Assembly (NCBI GenBank): GCA_045649455.1
Contig: JAZRPV010000059.1
Location: 1-55,755 of the forward strand
Direction of reading: 5' to 3'
DNA length: 55,755 nt
From: JAEDES01 sp045649455
GTDB lineage: Bacteria; Bacillota_I; Bacilli_A; RF39; UBA660
Shown: piece by piece, positions 1-8,031 of the stretch
Layout of the letters: the number at the start of each line of letters is the position of its first letter
Numbering within the stretch: the first letter of the stretch is position 1
Program-made: the position numbers and the translations under genes
The notes under the pieces: generated by a model
Seen by the model: only the letters and a program-made list of their open reading frames with translations
What the model was told of the DNA's origin: nothing
Database searches by the model: none

Positions 1-927
1 AACTAGTGATACTTTTAATAAAGAATATTTACCAATTAAAATATCAGATAAGTATATTAAAACAAATGATATTGAAAAAGAATATTGAAATCCTAAATCA
101 TAGATAAATTTTGGATTAATTAAAAGTGTTATTGATAAAGTTAAAATAAATAAATTTATTAATTTTATATTAAGATTAAATACTTTATTTATTTGAATTA
201 ATATATAAAATAATACTCCTCTTATTACAGCGGCTTGAAGACCAACTATTTGTAAATATAATAATAAAAAGATACTTATAATTAGTGTCTTTTTATTTTC
301 ATTTAACTTAGATAATAATTTAGAAAGAATACTTGCAATTAAAGAGACATGCATTCCACTTACACTAAATAAGTGCGATAAACCATTATTTTGATAAGAC
401 TTAGATATTTCATTTTTGATATATGAATTATCTCCAATTAAAAGTATATTTAAATATGGATTATTTTTAAAATGATCTAGTATTGTTTGTTTTATAAAAT
501 AAAATATATTTTTATTATTAGATACTTTTTTATATTTATTTATTTTTAAAAGATGATAGATGTTTTTAGTACTTAAATATTTCCTATAATTAAATAAATT
601 CTTGGTAGTATTTTCTTTAGGTAAATATATTTCTCCTAATACTTTTATTTTGTCTCCTAGTTTATAATTTTTTTCAAAAGATTGTTGGTCTTCTTTTGTT
701 TTAAAATAATATGTTCCAATTAGTGTTTCTTTATTTGTTATAGTGAGTGTTAATTTTAAATTAGAAATAGTTATTTTTTTAATAATGAAGTCTTCTTCAA
801 TTGGTCCTTCTGTATATATTGTTTTATGAATTAATAATCTTGGTAGTGATAATATTATTACTATAGATAAAATTAAAATATATAAGTATTTATAAAGTAA
901 TATTTTCCTTAAGGTTATTGTAGACAT
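1..927 (-). CDS. comEC: ComEC, DNA-uptake channel (3' end beyond window)
   Basis: The polytopic inner-membrane channel that passes single-stranded DNA into competent cells. Only about 309 N-terminal codons are present; the gene runs off the left edge. The reading frame is open from the ATG at 927, which sits behind AGGAG and overlaps the 3' end of comEA by 38 bp, so the two are translationally coupled. The translation begins with a hydrophobic segment, then a soluble region like the ComEC N-terminal OB-like domain. It continues into the competence domain with the hallmark GLSHLFSVSGMHVSLI followed by several membrane helices. The comEA-comEC order matches B. subtilis; the C-terminal metallo-beta-lactamase domain, if there is one, lies outside. 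The identity is well supported by motif plus context. Confidence 0.9.
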   Translation of the reverse strand, partial: MSTITLRKILLYKYLYILILSIVIILSLPRLLIHKTIYTEGPIEEDFIIKKITISNLKLTLTITNKETLIGTYYFKTKEDQQSFEKNYKLGDKIKVLGEIYLPKENTTKNLFNYRKYLSTKNIYHLLKINKYKKVSNNKNIFYFIKQTILDHFKNNPYLNILLIGDNSYIKNEISKSYQNNGLSHLFSVSGMHVSLIASILSKLLSKLNENKKTLIISIFLLLYLQIVGLQAAVIRGVLFYILIQINKVFNLNIKLINLFILTLSITLLINPKFIYDLGFQYSFSISFVLIYLSDILIGKYSLLKVSLV

Positions 928-1567
928 TTTCTCCTATACCTGGGATGTTTTTTAAATCTTCTATTTTCTTAAATGGTCCATTTTTAGTACGATAATCAAT
1001 TATATCTTTAGCTTTACTTTCACCTATTCCTGGTAGAGTCATTAATTCTTCTTTTGATGCATTATTTATTGATACTTTATTTGTAGAAGTATTTTTATTA
1101 GATGAAATACAGGCGTCATTTTTTAGAGAGTTTTCATCCTTTTGAATACATTGTTCTTGGACTTGTTGCTCTATTTCTTTAGTCTTTTTAAAATTAGTAA
1201 CTTCATCTTTTGAGTAGACTATTATAACCATTTCATCTATTACTTTTTTTGATAAATTAATGACAGAAGTATCTGCATTTACTGTTAGACCACCTGCTAA
1301 ATTTATAACATCTATCACTCTTGATGATATTGGTACTTCATAAATACCAGGATTATTTATTTGACCTTTAATATCTACTTTATATTTCTTTTCATCATCT
1401 TCTTTCTTTTCTTCTTTTTTTATTGGAGTTTCTTTTGAGATTTTTACTTCTTCTTTTTGAGGGATATTTATATAAATAAAATATCCTAATATTGATAAGA
1501 TTAATATAATTATTATAGTTATTATTATTTGTTTTTTATAACGATAATGAAAACTTATTTGTAACAC
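890..1567 (-). CDS. comEA: ComEA, competence DNA receptor
   Basis: Membrane-anchored double-stranded DNA receptor that hands DNA to ComEC. The 225-aa protein has an N-terminal membrane segment (about residues 13-33), a charged Lys/Glu linker, an SLBB-type domain (about 62-124) and a C-terminal double helix-hairpin-helix domain (about 165-225). The HhH domain carries LPGIGESKAKDII and IPGIGENVYNNL. comEC overlaps its end. The in-frame GTG at 1567 directly abuts the AGGAGG Shine-Dalgarno sequence with no spacer. Initiation there is unusual, and the only in-frame codon at normal spacing is ATA, so the exact start is uncertain. A strong terminator from the upstream gene lies at 1587-1615. Confidence 0.9.
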   Translation of the reverse strand: MLQISFHYRYKKQIIITIIIILILSILGYFIYINIPQKEEVKISKETPIKKEEKKEDDEKKYKVDIKGQINNPGIYEVPISSRVIDVINLAGGLTVNADTSVINLSKKVIDEMVIIVYSKDEVTNFKKTKEIEQQVQEQCIQKDENSLKNDACISSNKNTSTNKVSINNASKEELMTLPGIGESKAKDIIDYRTKNGPFKKIEDLKNIPGIGENVYNNLKENITL

Positions 1568-1586
1568 CTCCTACTTATATTATTCA

Positions 1587-1615
1587 CAAAAAAAAGAAAG
1601 TTTAGAGACTTTCTT
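1587..1615 (-). terminator. Rho-independent terminator after the DHH phosphoesterase gene
   Basis: On the minus strand, AAGAAAGT pairs with ACTTTCTT (loop of 6) and a run of eight T follows. The hairpin abuts the stop codon at 1617. Confidence 0.85.
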
Positions 1616-1616
1616 T

Positions 1617-2690
1617 TTAGATTGGTAATTTTATTTTTTGTAGGGGTTGTTCTTGTGCATTTTGATCAATTTGTTCTATTGTTTCCGCTACAATTTTCAT
1701 AAGTTGTTCTTCTACTTCTACAATATCATCAGATGCAATTCTTCCACCAGCGCTTTGAGCATTTCCTCCACCATTCATTTTAGCCATTATAGCACCTACA
1801 TCTACTTGAGTTTTACCTCTAGCACTTATAGAAATTAATCCTTCTTTTACAAAGCCCATTACGAAGGCTGCATCTATTCGATATTTTAACATTTTATCTG
1901 CTGCTTTAGCGATTTCTTCTTTTCGATATAATGTGTGAGGATTTTCTCTATTTAGGGTAAAAGATATATTATGATTTTGAAATAACATATTTTGATAATG
2001 TTGGAAGAAGGTTCCATTAAATACTAAATCATTTATCTTTCTGTCAGCATCAAATTCTTCTAAGAATAAATCATTTACAAAATCATTGTCTCCACCATTT
2101 GCTATTAATATTCTAGCAACATCATGTGTATTTTGTGTTGTATTCTTCTTAAATCTTTTTGTATCTAGAACAATACCTGCAAGTAAGAAATTAGCAACAT
2201 CTTTTGAGTATTTTATTCTAAAAGCATGAAGAAGTTGACTTACTATTTCTGATGCGGAAGATATTTTTGGATTTATTAAATGATGAGGTGTATTTACTGT
2301 ATGTAAATCTTCTTCATGATGATCCAATATTAATATTTCTTTAAATGAATCTATATCTTCTGTTATTGGAATCATGTGTCTTTTATTTACATCTGTCATT
2401 ATCAGTAGTGAATCTTCATCTTTTAACTTTTTATATTCATCTATGCTTATCATATTAAACATGTCACTGCATTCATCTACAATCTTTTTAACACCTGGTT
2501 CTATATCTATTTCGGGTTCATCTAAAACAATGTATGCTTCTTTTCCTAAAGCTTGGCATAATGTTTGTAGACCTATTGAAGAACCAATCGAGTCGTAATC
2601 AGGTTCTTTATGACCTACTATGAAAACTTTAGATGTTGTTTTTAATAATTTTTCTAAGAGTTGTTTTAATCCTCTTACATTTTCACTCAC
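1617..2690 (-). CDS. DHH/DHHA1 phosphodiesterase (GdpP/PDE2-like)
   Basis: Probable cytoplasmic phosphodiesterase that hydrolyses cyclic di-AMP or short oligonucleotides. The 357-aa protein starts with a DHH domain (GHKEPDYDSIGSSIG at about 26-40, DHHEED at about 123-128). It ends in a DHHA1 domain with GGGNAQSAGG near residue 310, where the usual GGGH histidine is Asn. The sequence before DHH (EAYIVLDEPEI) resembles the DHH module of GdpP, but the GdpP membrane segments, PAS and GGDEF domains are absent. It is therefore a standalone enzyme like Pde2/NrnA. The start is GTG with GGAGAG seven bases upstream. It stands alone between its own promoter and terminator. The family is secure; the substrate is inferred. 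Confidence 0.8.
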   Translation of the reverse strand: MSENVRGLKQLLEKLLKTTSKVFIVGHKEPDYDSIGSSIGLQTLCQALGKEAYIVLDEPEIDIEPGVKKIVDECSDMFNMISIDEYKKLKDEDSLLIMTDVNKRHMIPITEDIDSFKEILILDHHEEDLHTVNTPHHLINPKISSASEIVSQLLHAFRIKYSKDVANFLLAGIVLDTKRFKKNTTQNTHDVARILIANGGDNDFVNDLFLEEFDADRKINDLVFNGTFFQHYQNMLFQNHNISFTLNRENPHTLYRKEEIAKAADKMLKYRIDAAFVMGFVKEGLISISARGKTQVDVGAIMAKMNGGGNAQSAGGRIASDDIVEVEEQLMKIVAETIEQIDQNAQEQPLQKIKLPI

Positions 2691-2731
2691 TTTGGTTCTC
2701 TCCTTTATAAGATGTTTTTTGCAATGAATTT

Positions 2732-2760
2732 ATAATATCATATAAAATTTTAAAAGACAA
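2732..2760 (-). promoter_or_regulatory. Sigma-A-type promoter for the DHH gene
   Basis: On the minus strand, TTGTCT (2755-2760), a 17-bp spacer and TATTAT (2732-2737), about 40 bp upstream of the GTG start. Confidence 0.6.
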
Positions 2761-2765
2761 TATAA

Positions 2766-2794
2766 GTAAAAAAGACTATATTACATATAGTCTT
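2766..2794 (-). terminator. Terminator of the ftsW-phospholipase-like unit
   Basis: On the minus strand, AAGACTATA pairs with TATAGTCTT (loop TGTAA) and a T-run follows. The stem includes the last codons and the stop codon of the gene ending at 2781. Confidence 0.85.
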
Positions 2795-3374
2795 CTAGTT
2801 CCTCTATTACTGAGTTTGTTATATCTACAAGTAATTGTTCATTTATGTATTTTGGTTCAATTACTTCATAGTTTTTATTTAATTCTTTATTTCTAAATAA
2901 CTCCATTGTTTTAGGAGTAATTATTAGTATTTCATAGAATTTATCGATAGCTTTTAATTTTTCTTTTATTTCATCTTTATATTTGGAAATTGATGAGTAA
3001 TGTTCCATATCAGTACCTTGTACTTGATGAGATAATTCATCTGGAATATTATCAGCATCTTCTAGTTCTTTAATATTATCATAATATAAATCATCATAAA
3101 TAATATCTGTTAGGACATGAGTTATATATCCTAGAATAAACGCTCTTGGATAATTATTTTTATTCTTATCATAATACTTTCTTAGATTTATTCTCCAATC
3201 AGTTAAATCTCTTTTTCTTAAGTGAGCTGTCCATCGATCTTCTTTTGGTGCGAAGAACTCTAGATTTACTGAATCTGGGGCCATAGCTCCTAAATAGAAA
3301 TCATTTGTATCTAATTCTTTATATTTTTTTGTAATTAGTAAAGCTACTTCTTCATGAATACTAATTATTGGCAT
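2781..3374 (-). CDS. Zinc-dependent phospholipase C-like protein
   Basis: 197-aa protein of the zinc-dependent phospholipase C/S1-P1 nuclease-like superfamily. Supporting motifs are an N-terminal metal-ligand segment (PIISIHEEVALLI), GAMAPDSV, a conserved TAH and GYITHVLTD. These are the spaced His/Asp residues expected to bind metal. No signal peptide is visible, so it is probably cytoplasmic, unlike the secreted toxins of the family. The start codon lies inside the 3' end of ftsW (14-bp overlap), which suggests coupled translation. The substrate is unknown; a phospholipid or phosphoester is inferred from the fold only. Confidence 0.65.
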   Translation of the reverse strand: MPIISIHEEVALLITKKYKELDTNDFYLGAMAPDSVNLEFFAPKEDRWTAHLRKRDLTDWRINLRKYYDKNKNNYPRAFILGYITHVLTDIIYDDLYYDNIKELEDADNIPDELSHQVQGTDMEHYSSISKYKDEIKEKLKAIDKFYEILIITPKTMELFRNKELNKNYEVIEPKYINEQLLVDITNSVIEELEDYM

Positions 3375-4542
3375 TTTGTAATTCTCCTCTTTCTTCTAAC
3401 TTGGTTTCAACATTTATTCTTTGAACAATTGCTAAAGCTGCAATTAAACTCCAAGTATAACTTCCTCCATAACTCATAAATGGTAGTGGTACTCCTGTTA
3501 AAATAAATAAACCAAACATACCAGTTAAGTTTACTGCTATATGGATAAAAATATATGCTGCAATTCCATAACAAATTAGGGCTCCTCTTGCAGTATAAGA
3601 TCTTCTTCCAATTAAAAGAATTCTATATAATACAAACATAAATAATAAGATTATTCCTATACCAACAACTAATCCTAATTCTTCTACAATAATTGCGAAT
3701 ATAAAATCAGTATATGGTTCGGGTAAATATAAATATTTTTGAGTTGAATTACCTAGACCTACTCCAGTTAGTCCGCCATTGTTAATGGCAATATATCCAT
3801 TACATACTTGACTACCTGTATCAAGTAATTTATCACAAGGTCTAAAATAATCAAATCTTTCTAATTGTCTTTCATTAACAAATTCAATTCCCGATTTAAA
3901 TAAAACTACACCCAGTAGTAAAACACCTATCGCAATAAAAAACATTTTTGTTTTAAAACTTTTATCTTGTGGTGCCGCAAAAAATATTAAAGCAAATATT
4001 CCTAAGAAAATTATTGTTGTTCCTAAATCAGGTTGAAAGAATATTAAAATTGCAACGATAAATGTCATTCCTATTGGAGTCCATAGAGCAATTATTTTTT
4101 TTAGATTTTTTTCATCTTTATTTTTAGGTTTTTTCATTTTAGAAATCATATCATAATAGCATGCAAACCATACAATCGAAATTACTTTAATAAATTCACT
4201 TGGTTGTAAACTGAAGAATCCTAAGTCAATCCAAGATTTAGCTTGATTTATCGATTCAGAAAATGCAAGTACATAAACTAATAATCCTATAAATATAAAC
4301 ATCAATATTTTAGATAATTGAGGATATGCCTTCGTTGGACACCTTAGTATCGGTATTGTTATAAAGATAATTCCTGTTATTAGGAAAAATGCTTGTTTTA
4401 TAAAATAAAAATATGGGCTTTCTGCTTTTGTCATGAATGCCGTTACATTTGATGCTGAAAAGATCATTATTAATCCAATCGAAAATAATAATGCTGTTAC
4501 TAATAATAATGGTTTGTCGATGTTTCTTAATACTTTTCTCAT
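3361..4542 (-). CDS. ftsW: FtsW/RodA/SpoVE-family peptidoglycan glycosyltransferase
   Basis: SEDS-family membrane glycosyltransferase that polymerises lipid II, working with a class B PBP at the septum (FtsW), side wall (RodA) or spore cortex (SpoVE). The 393 aa hold about ten membrane helices. Family motifs include WIDLGFFSLQPSEFIK, QPDLGTT, the long external loop ending YLPEPYTDFIFAIIVEELG, and PFMSYGGSYTW near the C-terminus. The loop holds two cysteines 13 residues apart (CDKLLDTGSQVC), which could form an external disulfide. Which SEDS subtype it is cannot be decided here. The nearby spore-coat-like genes make SpoVE possible. The downstream gene overlaps by 14 bp. Confidence 0.85.
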   Translation of the reverse strand: MRKVLRNIDKPLLLVTALLFSIGLIMIFSASNVTAFMTKAESPYFYFIKQAFFLITGIIFITIPILRCPTKAYPQLSKILMFIFIGLLVYVLAFSESINQAKSWIDLGFFSLQPSEFIKVISIVWFACYYDMISKMKKPKNKDEKNLKKIIALWTPIGMTFIVAILIFFQPDLGTTIIFLGIFALIFFAAPQDKSFKTKMFFIAIGVLLLGVVLFKSGIEFVNERQLERFDYFRPCDKLLDTGSQVCNGYIAINNGGLTGVGLGNSTQKYLYLPEPYTDFIFAIIVEELGLVVGIGIILLFMFVLYRILLIGRRSYTARGALICYGIAAYIFIHIAVNLTGMFGLFILTGVPLPFMSYGGSYTWSLIAALAIVQRINVETKLEERGELQNANN

Positions 4543-4624
4543 TTAAACAGTCCCTTCTAACTTATAATATATCATATTTTTTGATTTTATTTTTTTTAAA
4601 TTTATTTGTTTTATTCTTTTATTA

Positions 4625-4651
4625 ACAATTTTTGTAAATTTACATATTTTA
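4625..4651 (+). promoter_or_regulatory. Candidate sigma-K/E-like promoter for the YjcZ-like gene
   Basis: AC (4625-4626), 16 bp, then CATATTTTA (4643-4651). This matches the late mother-cell pattern AC-N16/17-CATANNNTA. The 15 bases ATATTTTATATTAGA also occur upstream of the CotZ-like gene at 54776. No sigma-A promoter is seen here. Confidence 0.5.
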
Positions 4652-4678
4652 TATTAGATTATGTAAAGGAGGAATTTT

Positions 4679-4846
4679 ATGTATTATTATGGAAATAGTT
4701 GTGGTGGCGGATGCAGTCAAAATTATCAAATGCCATACTATCCTGTAGGATATTCTTGTGGTAATAATAACAATTCTACTTATGCAATTATATTAGTATT
4801 ATTTATCTTATTGGTTATAGTTATTGGTACTCGTTTTGCTAATTAA
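4679..4846 (+). CDS. YjcZ-like small sporulation/coat-associated membrane protein
   Basis: 55-aa protein. The N-terminal 35 residues are rich in Tyr, Gly, Asn and Cys (NSCGGGCSQNY). A single C-terminal hydrophobic helix follows (YAIILVLFILLVIVIGTRFAN). This two-part design matches the YjcZ/sporulation small-protein family of Bacilli, whose tail typically reads like IVLFILLIIVG. The start ATG follows AAAGGAGG with good spacing. A sigma-K-like promoter lies upstream and a strong terminator downstream, so it is a single-gene unit. Its likely place is the spore envelope or forespore membrane. The family call rests on composition and the hydrophobic tail only. Confidence 0.65.
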   Translation: MYYYGNSCGGGCSQNYQMPYYPVGYSCGNNNNSTYAIILVLFILLVIVIGTRFAN

Positions 4847-4853
4847 GAAAGAT

Positions 4854-4880
4854 GTATAAGTTTTTACTTATACTCTTTTT
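4854..4880 (+). terminator. Terminator of the YjcZ-like gene
   Basis: GTATAAG pairs with CTTATAC (loop TTTTTA), followed by TCTTTTTT. Confidence 0.85.
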
Positions 4881-4908
4881 TGACTTATAAGCGTTTTTAT
4901 GGTATAAT
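4880..4908 (+). promoter_or_regulatory. Strong sigma-A promoter for the zincin-def unit
   Basis: TTGACT (4880-4885), 17-bp spacer, TATAAT (4903-4908). It lies directly after the upstream terminator and puts the transcription start about 20 bases before the ATG at 4937. The in-frame TTG at 4919 is too close to the predicted +1 to be the usual start. Confidence 0.8.
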
Positions 4909-4936
4909 ATAGCCACATTTGGGGGATTGGTTTGGA

Positions 4937-5893
4937 ATGGAAAAGAAATTAGAAATTGCTAAGCGAATTATTGACGATAATTATGAGCATGATGATGAAT
5001 TATACGGGACTTTATTTTTAACGTGTTATGGTATGGTAAGTAAGTATGGAGATACTTATACACCACTTATTCATAAGGTTTTTACTTTGACTACTTTTAT
5101 TGTTGAAGATAAACCTTTAAGAGATATTTTATTAGAAGCAGAAGGAACTCCTGATGGTCTTTATAATGGAGAAGAATTAGATACAGAAGATGAAGAAACT
5201 CCAGCAGTGTCTTATCCTGGAGATTATTTATGGTTTGATGATGAAGGTAAAGTTTTATATGAAAAAGCCAATCCAATTGTTTACTGTTCATCTCATGATA
5301 GAACTTATAATGAAGTATTAAATGCACTTATTCATGAAGCAAGTCACATTTTAAAAGGATTAATGAATTATATTAAAATAAATGATCATAATTTCTTTAC
5401 TGTTAGATCTGGCTTATATGTATTTGGTGGAAAATTACTTAGTGATGGTAAGATTCAAGATATTGATGAGAACTTAATATTAGATGAACTTATAAATGTA
5501 TTCCAAACTACAGGTGCGATGAATGAAATTGGTAAATTACAAGGAGTTCAGTTAGATCCTGTTGTACAAAAAGAATTTGATAAAATTGATTTAGAAGAAA
5601 CTGATTTATTAATTGGTTATAATCAATGTATTAGAGCTTTTAGACCTTTCTGGAATAATGAAAGATTTAGAAGTGTTGTTGAAGATAATATAATTACTGG
5701 TAGAATTGATATTATTAGAGATGACTTTAATGAAGTTATTGGTAAAAATTATTTCACTACTCTATCAAGATATCTTAATTTATTATATTATGCAGACAGC
5801 GATGAAGAAATTAAAGGTTTAACAGACTGGATTCTAATGACTGGTCGTGTTTATAATTTAAGATCTAAAGGATTATTAAATTTTAAGAAATAA
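4937..5893 (+). CDS. Uncharacterised zincin-like metallopeptidase (HEASH)
   Basis: 318-aa soluble protein. The zinc-binding motif is in ALIHEASHILKG (HEASH, about residues 133-137), and a possible third ligand glutamate lies downstream in LILDELINVFQT. There is no signal peptide or membrane helix, so it probably acts in the cytoplasm. I chose the ATG at 4937 because the -10 box ends at 4908 and GGGGG lies about 11 bases upstream. It is followed by def after about 56 bp. A second, unrelated-looking HExxH protein lies on the other side of def (6491-7954). I recognise no named family; substrate unknown. Confidence 0.6.
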   Translation: MEKKLEIAKRIIDDNYEHDDELYGTLFLTCYGMVSKYGDTYTPLIHKVFTLTTFIVEDKPLRDILLEAEGTPDGLYNGEELDTEDEETPAVSYPGDYLWFDDEGKVLYEKANPIVYCSSHDRTYNEVLNALIHEASHILKGLMNYIKINDHNFFTVRSGLYVFGGKLLSDGKIQDIDENLILDELINVFQTTGAMNEIGKLQGVQLDPVVQKEFDKIDLEETDLLIGYNQCIRAFRPFWNNERFRSVVEDNIITGRIDIIRDDFNEVIGKNYFTTLSRYLNLLYYADSDEEIKGLTDWILMTGRVYNLRSKGLLNFKK

Positions 5894-5949
5894 CTTTTAT
5901 TTTAGTTAGATTTTTGATAAAATATTGGCAGTATGAGGTGGTTAGTAGT

Positions 5950-6498
5950 ATGTTATTAATGAAAGACATTTTAGATGAAAAAGACAAAAGATTAAGAGAA
6001 GTTAGTAAAGAAGTTCAATTTCCACTTTCTGATGAAAAGAAAAAGATTATAAATGATATGGTTGAATTTCTTCGTAATAGTCAAATTGAAGAACTTGCAG
6101 AGAAATATGATTTAAGACCTGGTATGGGACTTGCTGCTATACAAATTGGTATACCAGAAAGATTCTTTGTAGTAGTTAATGAATTTGATGAAGGACAATT
6201 TGAAACATATGTAATTATAAATCCTAAAATCATAAGTAATTCTGAAGAAAAGATTTATGTTGAAATGGGAGAAGGATGTTTAAGTGTAAATCGTGATGTT
6301 GAAGGAATTATTCCTAGATATGCACGTGTAACAGTTTCTGGTTATGATGTAGATGGTAATAAAATCCATGTACGTGCAAGAGAAGAAGTTGCAATTGCAT
6401 TCCAACATGAAATTGACCACTTAAATGGAATTATATTTGTAGATAAGATTGATAAGAAAAATCCTTTTAAAGATAAAGAAAACATGAGAGCTATTTAG
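5950..6498 (+). CDS. def: Peptide deformylase
   Basis: Iron/zinc hydrolase that removes the formyl group from the initiator methionine of nascent proteins. All three catalytic motifs are present: GMGLAAIQIG (about 58-67), EGCLS (108-112, metal-binding Cys) and HEIDH (153-157). The 182-aa length and sequence fit type 2 (Gram-positive) deformylases. The ATG at 5950 has GAGGTGG at proper spacing; an upstream in-frame TTG at 5914 lacks one. The terminator hairpin overlaps its last codons and it meets the converging gene 6491-7954 with an 8-bp overlap. Confidence 0.95.
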   Translation: MLLMKDILDEKDKRLREVSKEVQFPLSDEKKKIINDMVEFLRNSQIEELAEKYDLRPGMGLAAIQIGIPERFFVVVNEFDEGQFETYVIINPKIISNSEEKIYVEMGEGCLSVNRDVEGIIPRYARVTVSGYDVDGNKIHVRAREEVAIAFQHEIDHLNGIIFVDKIDKKNPFKDKENMRAI

Positions 6499-6513
6499 TC
6501 TCATGTTTTTTTA
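6481..6513 (+). terminator. Terminator embedded in the end of def
   Basis: AACATGAGA pairs with TCTCATGTT around the loop that contains the def stop codon, followed by a T-run. The stem also covers the end of the converging gene. Confidence 0.85.
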
Positions 6514-7954
6514 TTAGTTGTTTATGTTTTTGATTAATTAAATCTATTATATCTTTTGGATTAGTTGTTTCTAAATTATCAGTGATTGATAACATATCAT
6601 AAATAAACATTGGGTCTTTTTCTGTTACTTCTACTGCCCTATCTGCTAGATATGTTCCTGTTATATATGGATATTCTTCATAAATTGATTCTGGATATAA
6701 AAGAAAATATCCATTAGCAATATCAAAAGAATAATTTATTGATTGTAGAGATATATCATAAAAGAATGATAAATCTTCTGGTATCTTTCTTTTTAATTCA
6801 TCTGTTATTTGTAATCTTCTTTCTACTTCGTTTTCTAATGTAATTTCTTCATTAGTTAGATAGTTTGATAATAATCCTAACATTAAATATAAGTTATAGA
6901 CATTTTCTTCGGTCCATTCATTTCTTTCATTTAACATATAATTTATTACATCTTTTGAATAACCTTTTTCTTCTAAAAACTTAATTGCAAGTGTTTCAAA
7001 ATATATTGATGGGAATTCTTTTGTTGCGATTGGAAGAACTTCTTCTTTTTGATTTTTTACTGTTATATAGTGAATAAATTCATGTATAAAACATCTAAAA
7101 TCTTCTATTGTATGTGTTAATTTTGTATTTATAATCCATTTGTCTTCATTGGCACAATTCCATGCTTCACCTGGCTTTATTTGATTATTTTTCTTCATTT
7201 CTTCATATTCTTTTAACCATTTTAAAGATGGATCTATTTTTATTAAGAATTCTACTATTAGATTTTCTAATTCTTTTTCTGTTAAACTTGGCATTTTTAC
7301 ATTTTCTTGATCATTTAAATTGATAGACAACATTTCTTGAGTAGTATGTTTTAATAATTCATCTATATTATCTATTACAAAATTATCTTGTTGTTTATAT
7401 TCTGATACTTCTGTTAGATATCTTACTTGGTCTTGTAATAATTCATTTAATAAGCTATTTCTATACTTTTGATTTAAGTACTCAAATAACTTTTTCTTTT
7501 CATCTTTATTCATATTAAATAATGAATCTACCACTTCTTCAGGTGTTTCATAATAATCAATAGCGACTAATGAATAAATTGATTCTATATACATTGGTAA
7601 TTGTTCTTCTGTTATTTTGATATCATAATTTTCAAAGGCTTTATACTTATTTGCAAGAAGTATTTTTAAAAATGTTATTAGAGATTGATCATCACCTTTT
7701 ACATTTAATTTATTTATATAACACGGAATTAAAATTACTAATAATTCTTTTAATTCATCAATTGATTCTACTTCTAATGTTTCTTTATCAGTTAATGGTT
7801 CATTTGAATTTGATATTCTAATGATTGGATAAGCATTTAAAAACTCAGAAAAGAACATTTCGTTTTTATCTAGAATTTCTTTTAATCTTTTTGCTTCATC
7901 TTCTTTATCTTGATCATATTCAATTACTATGCAGTTTGTATTTAATGTTTTCAT
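6491..7954 (-). CDS. Uncharacterised M3-like zincin (HEFIH)
   Basis: 487-aa acidic cytoplasmic protein. The central motif RCFIHEFIHYIT carries HExxH. About 30 residues on, FPSIYFETLAIKFLEEKG resembles the glutamate-containing ligand helix of M3/oligoendopeptidase-type gluzincins. The N-terminal 200 residues look helical and match nothing I know. There is no export signal. It converges on def, and its own stop lies inside the def terminator. I infer an intracellular peptidase; the peptide substrate is unknown. Confidence 0.55.
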   Translation of the reverse strand: MKTLNTNCIVIEYDQDKEDEAKRLKEILDKNEMFFSEFLNAYPIIRISNSNEPLTDKETLEVESIDELKELLVILIPCYINKLNVKGDDQSLITFLKILLANKYKAFENYDIKITEEQLPMYIESIYSLVAIDYYETPEEVVDSLFNMNKDEKKKLFEYLNQKYRNSLLNELLQDQVRYLTEVSEYKQQDNFVIDNIDELLKHTTQEMLSINLNDQENVKMPSLTEKELENLIVEFLIKIDPSLKWLKEYEEMKKNNQIKPGEAWNCANEDKWIINTKLTHTIEDFRCFIHEFIHYITVKNQKEEVLPIATKEFPSIYFETLAIKFLEEKGYSKDVINYMLNERNEWTEENVYNLYLMLGLLSNYLTNEEITLENEVERRLQITDELKRKIPEDLSFFYDISLQSINYSFDIANGYFLLYPESIYEEYPYITGTYLADRAVEVTEKDPMFIYDMLSITDNLETTNPKDIIDLINQKHKQLIKKHETK

Positions 7955-8003
7955 ATTATTACCTCATGTGATATATATTATGATTTTAATTACTTTAATT
8001 GTC

Positions 8004-8031
8004 AACAAAAAAGAGGCTTATAAAACCTCTT
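8004..8031 (-). terminator. Terminator of smc
   Basis: On the minus strand, AAGAGG pairs with CCTCTT, followed by TTTTTTG. The smc stop codon at 8018 lies in the loop. Confidence 0.8.

Noticed and set aside
4919..4936. TTG at 4919 as the start of the zincin gene
   Set aside because: It lies about 11 bases after the -10 box, too close to the expected transcription start; the ATG at 4937 is better placed.
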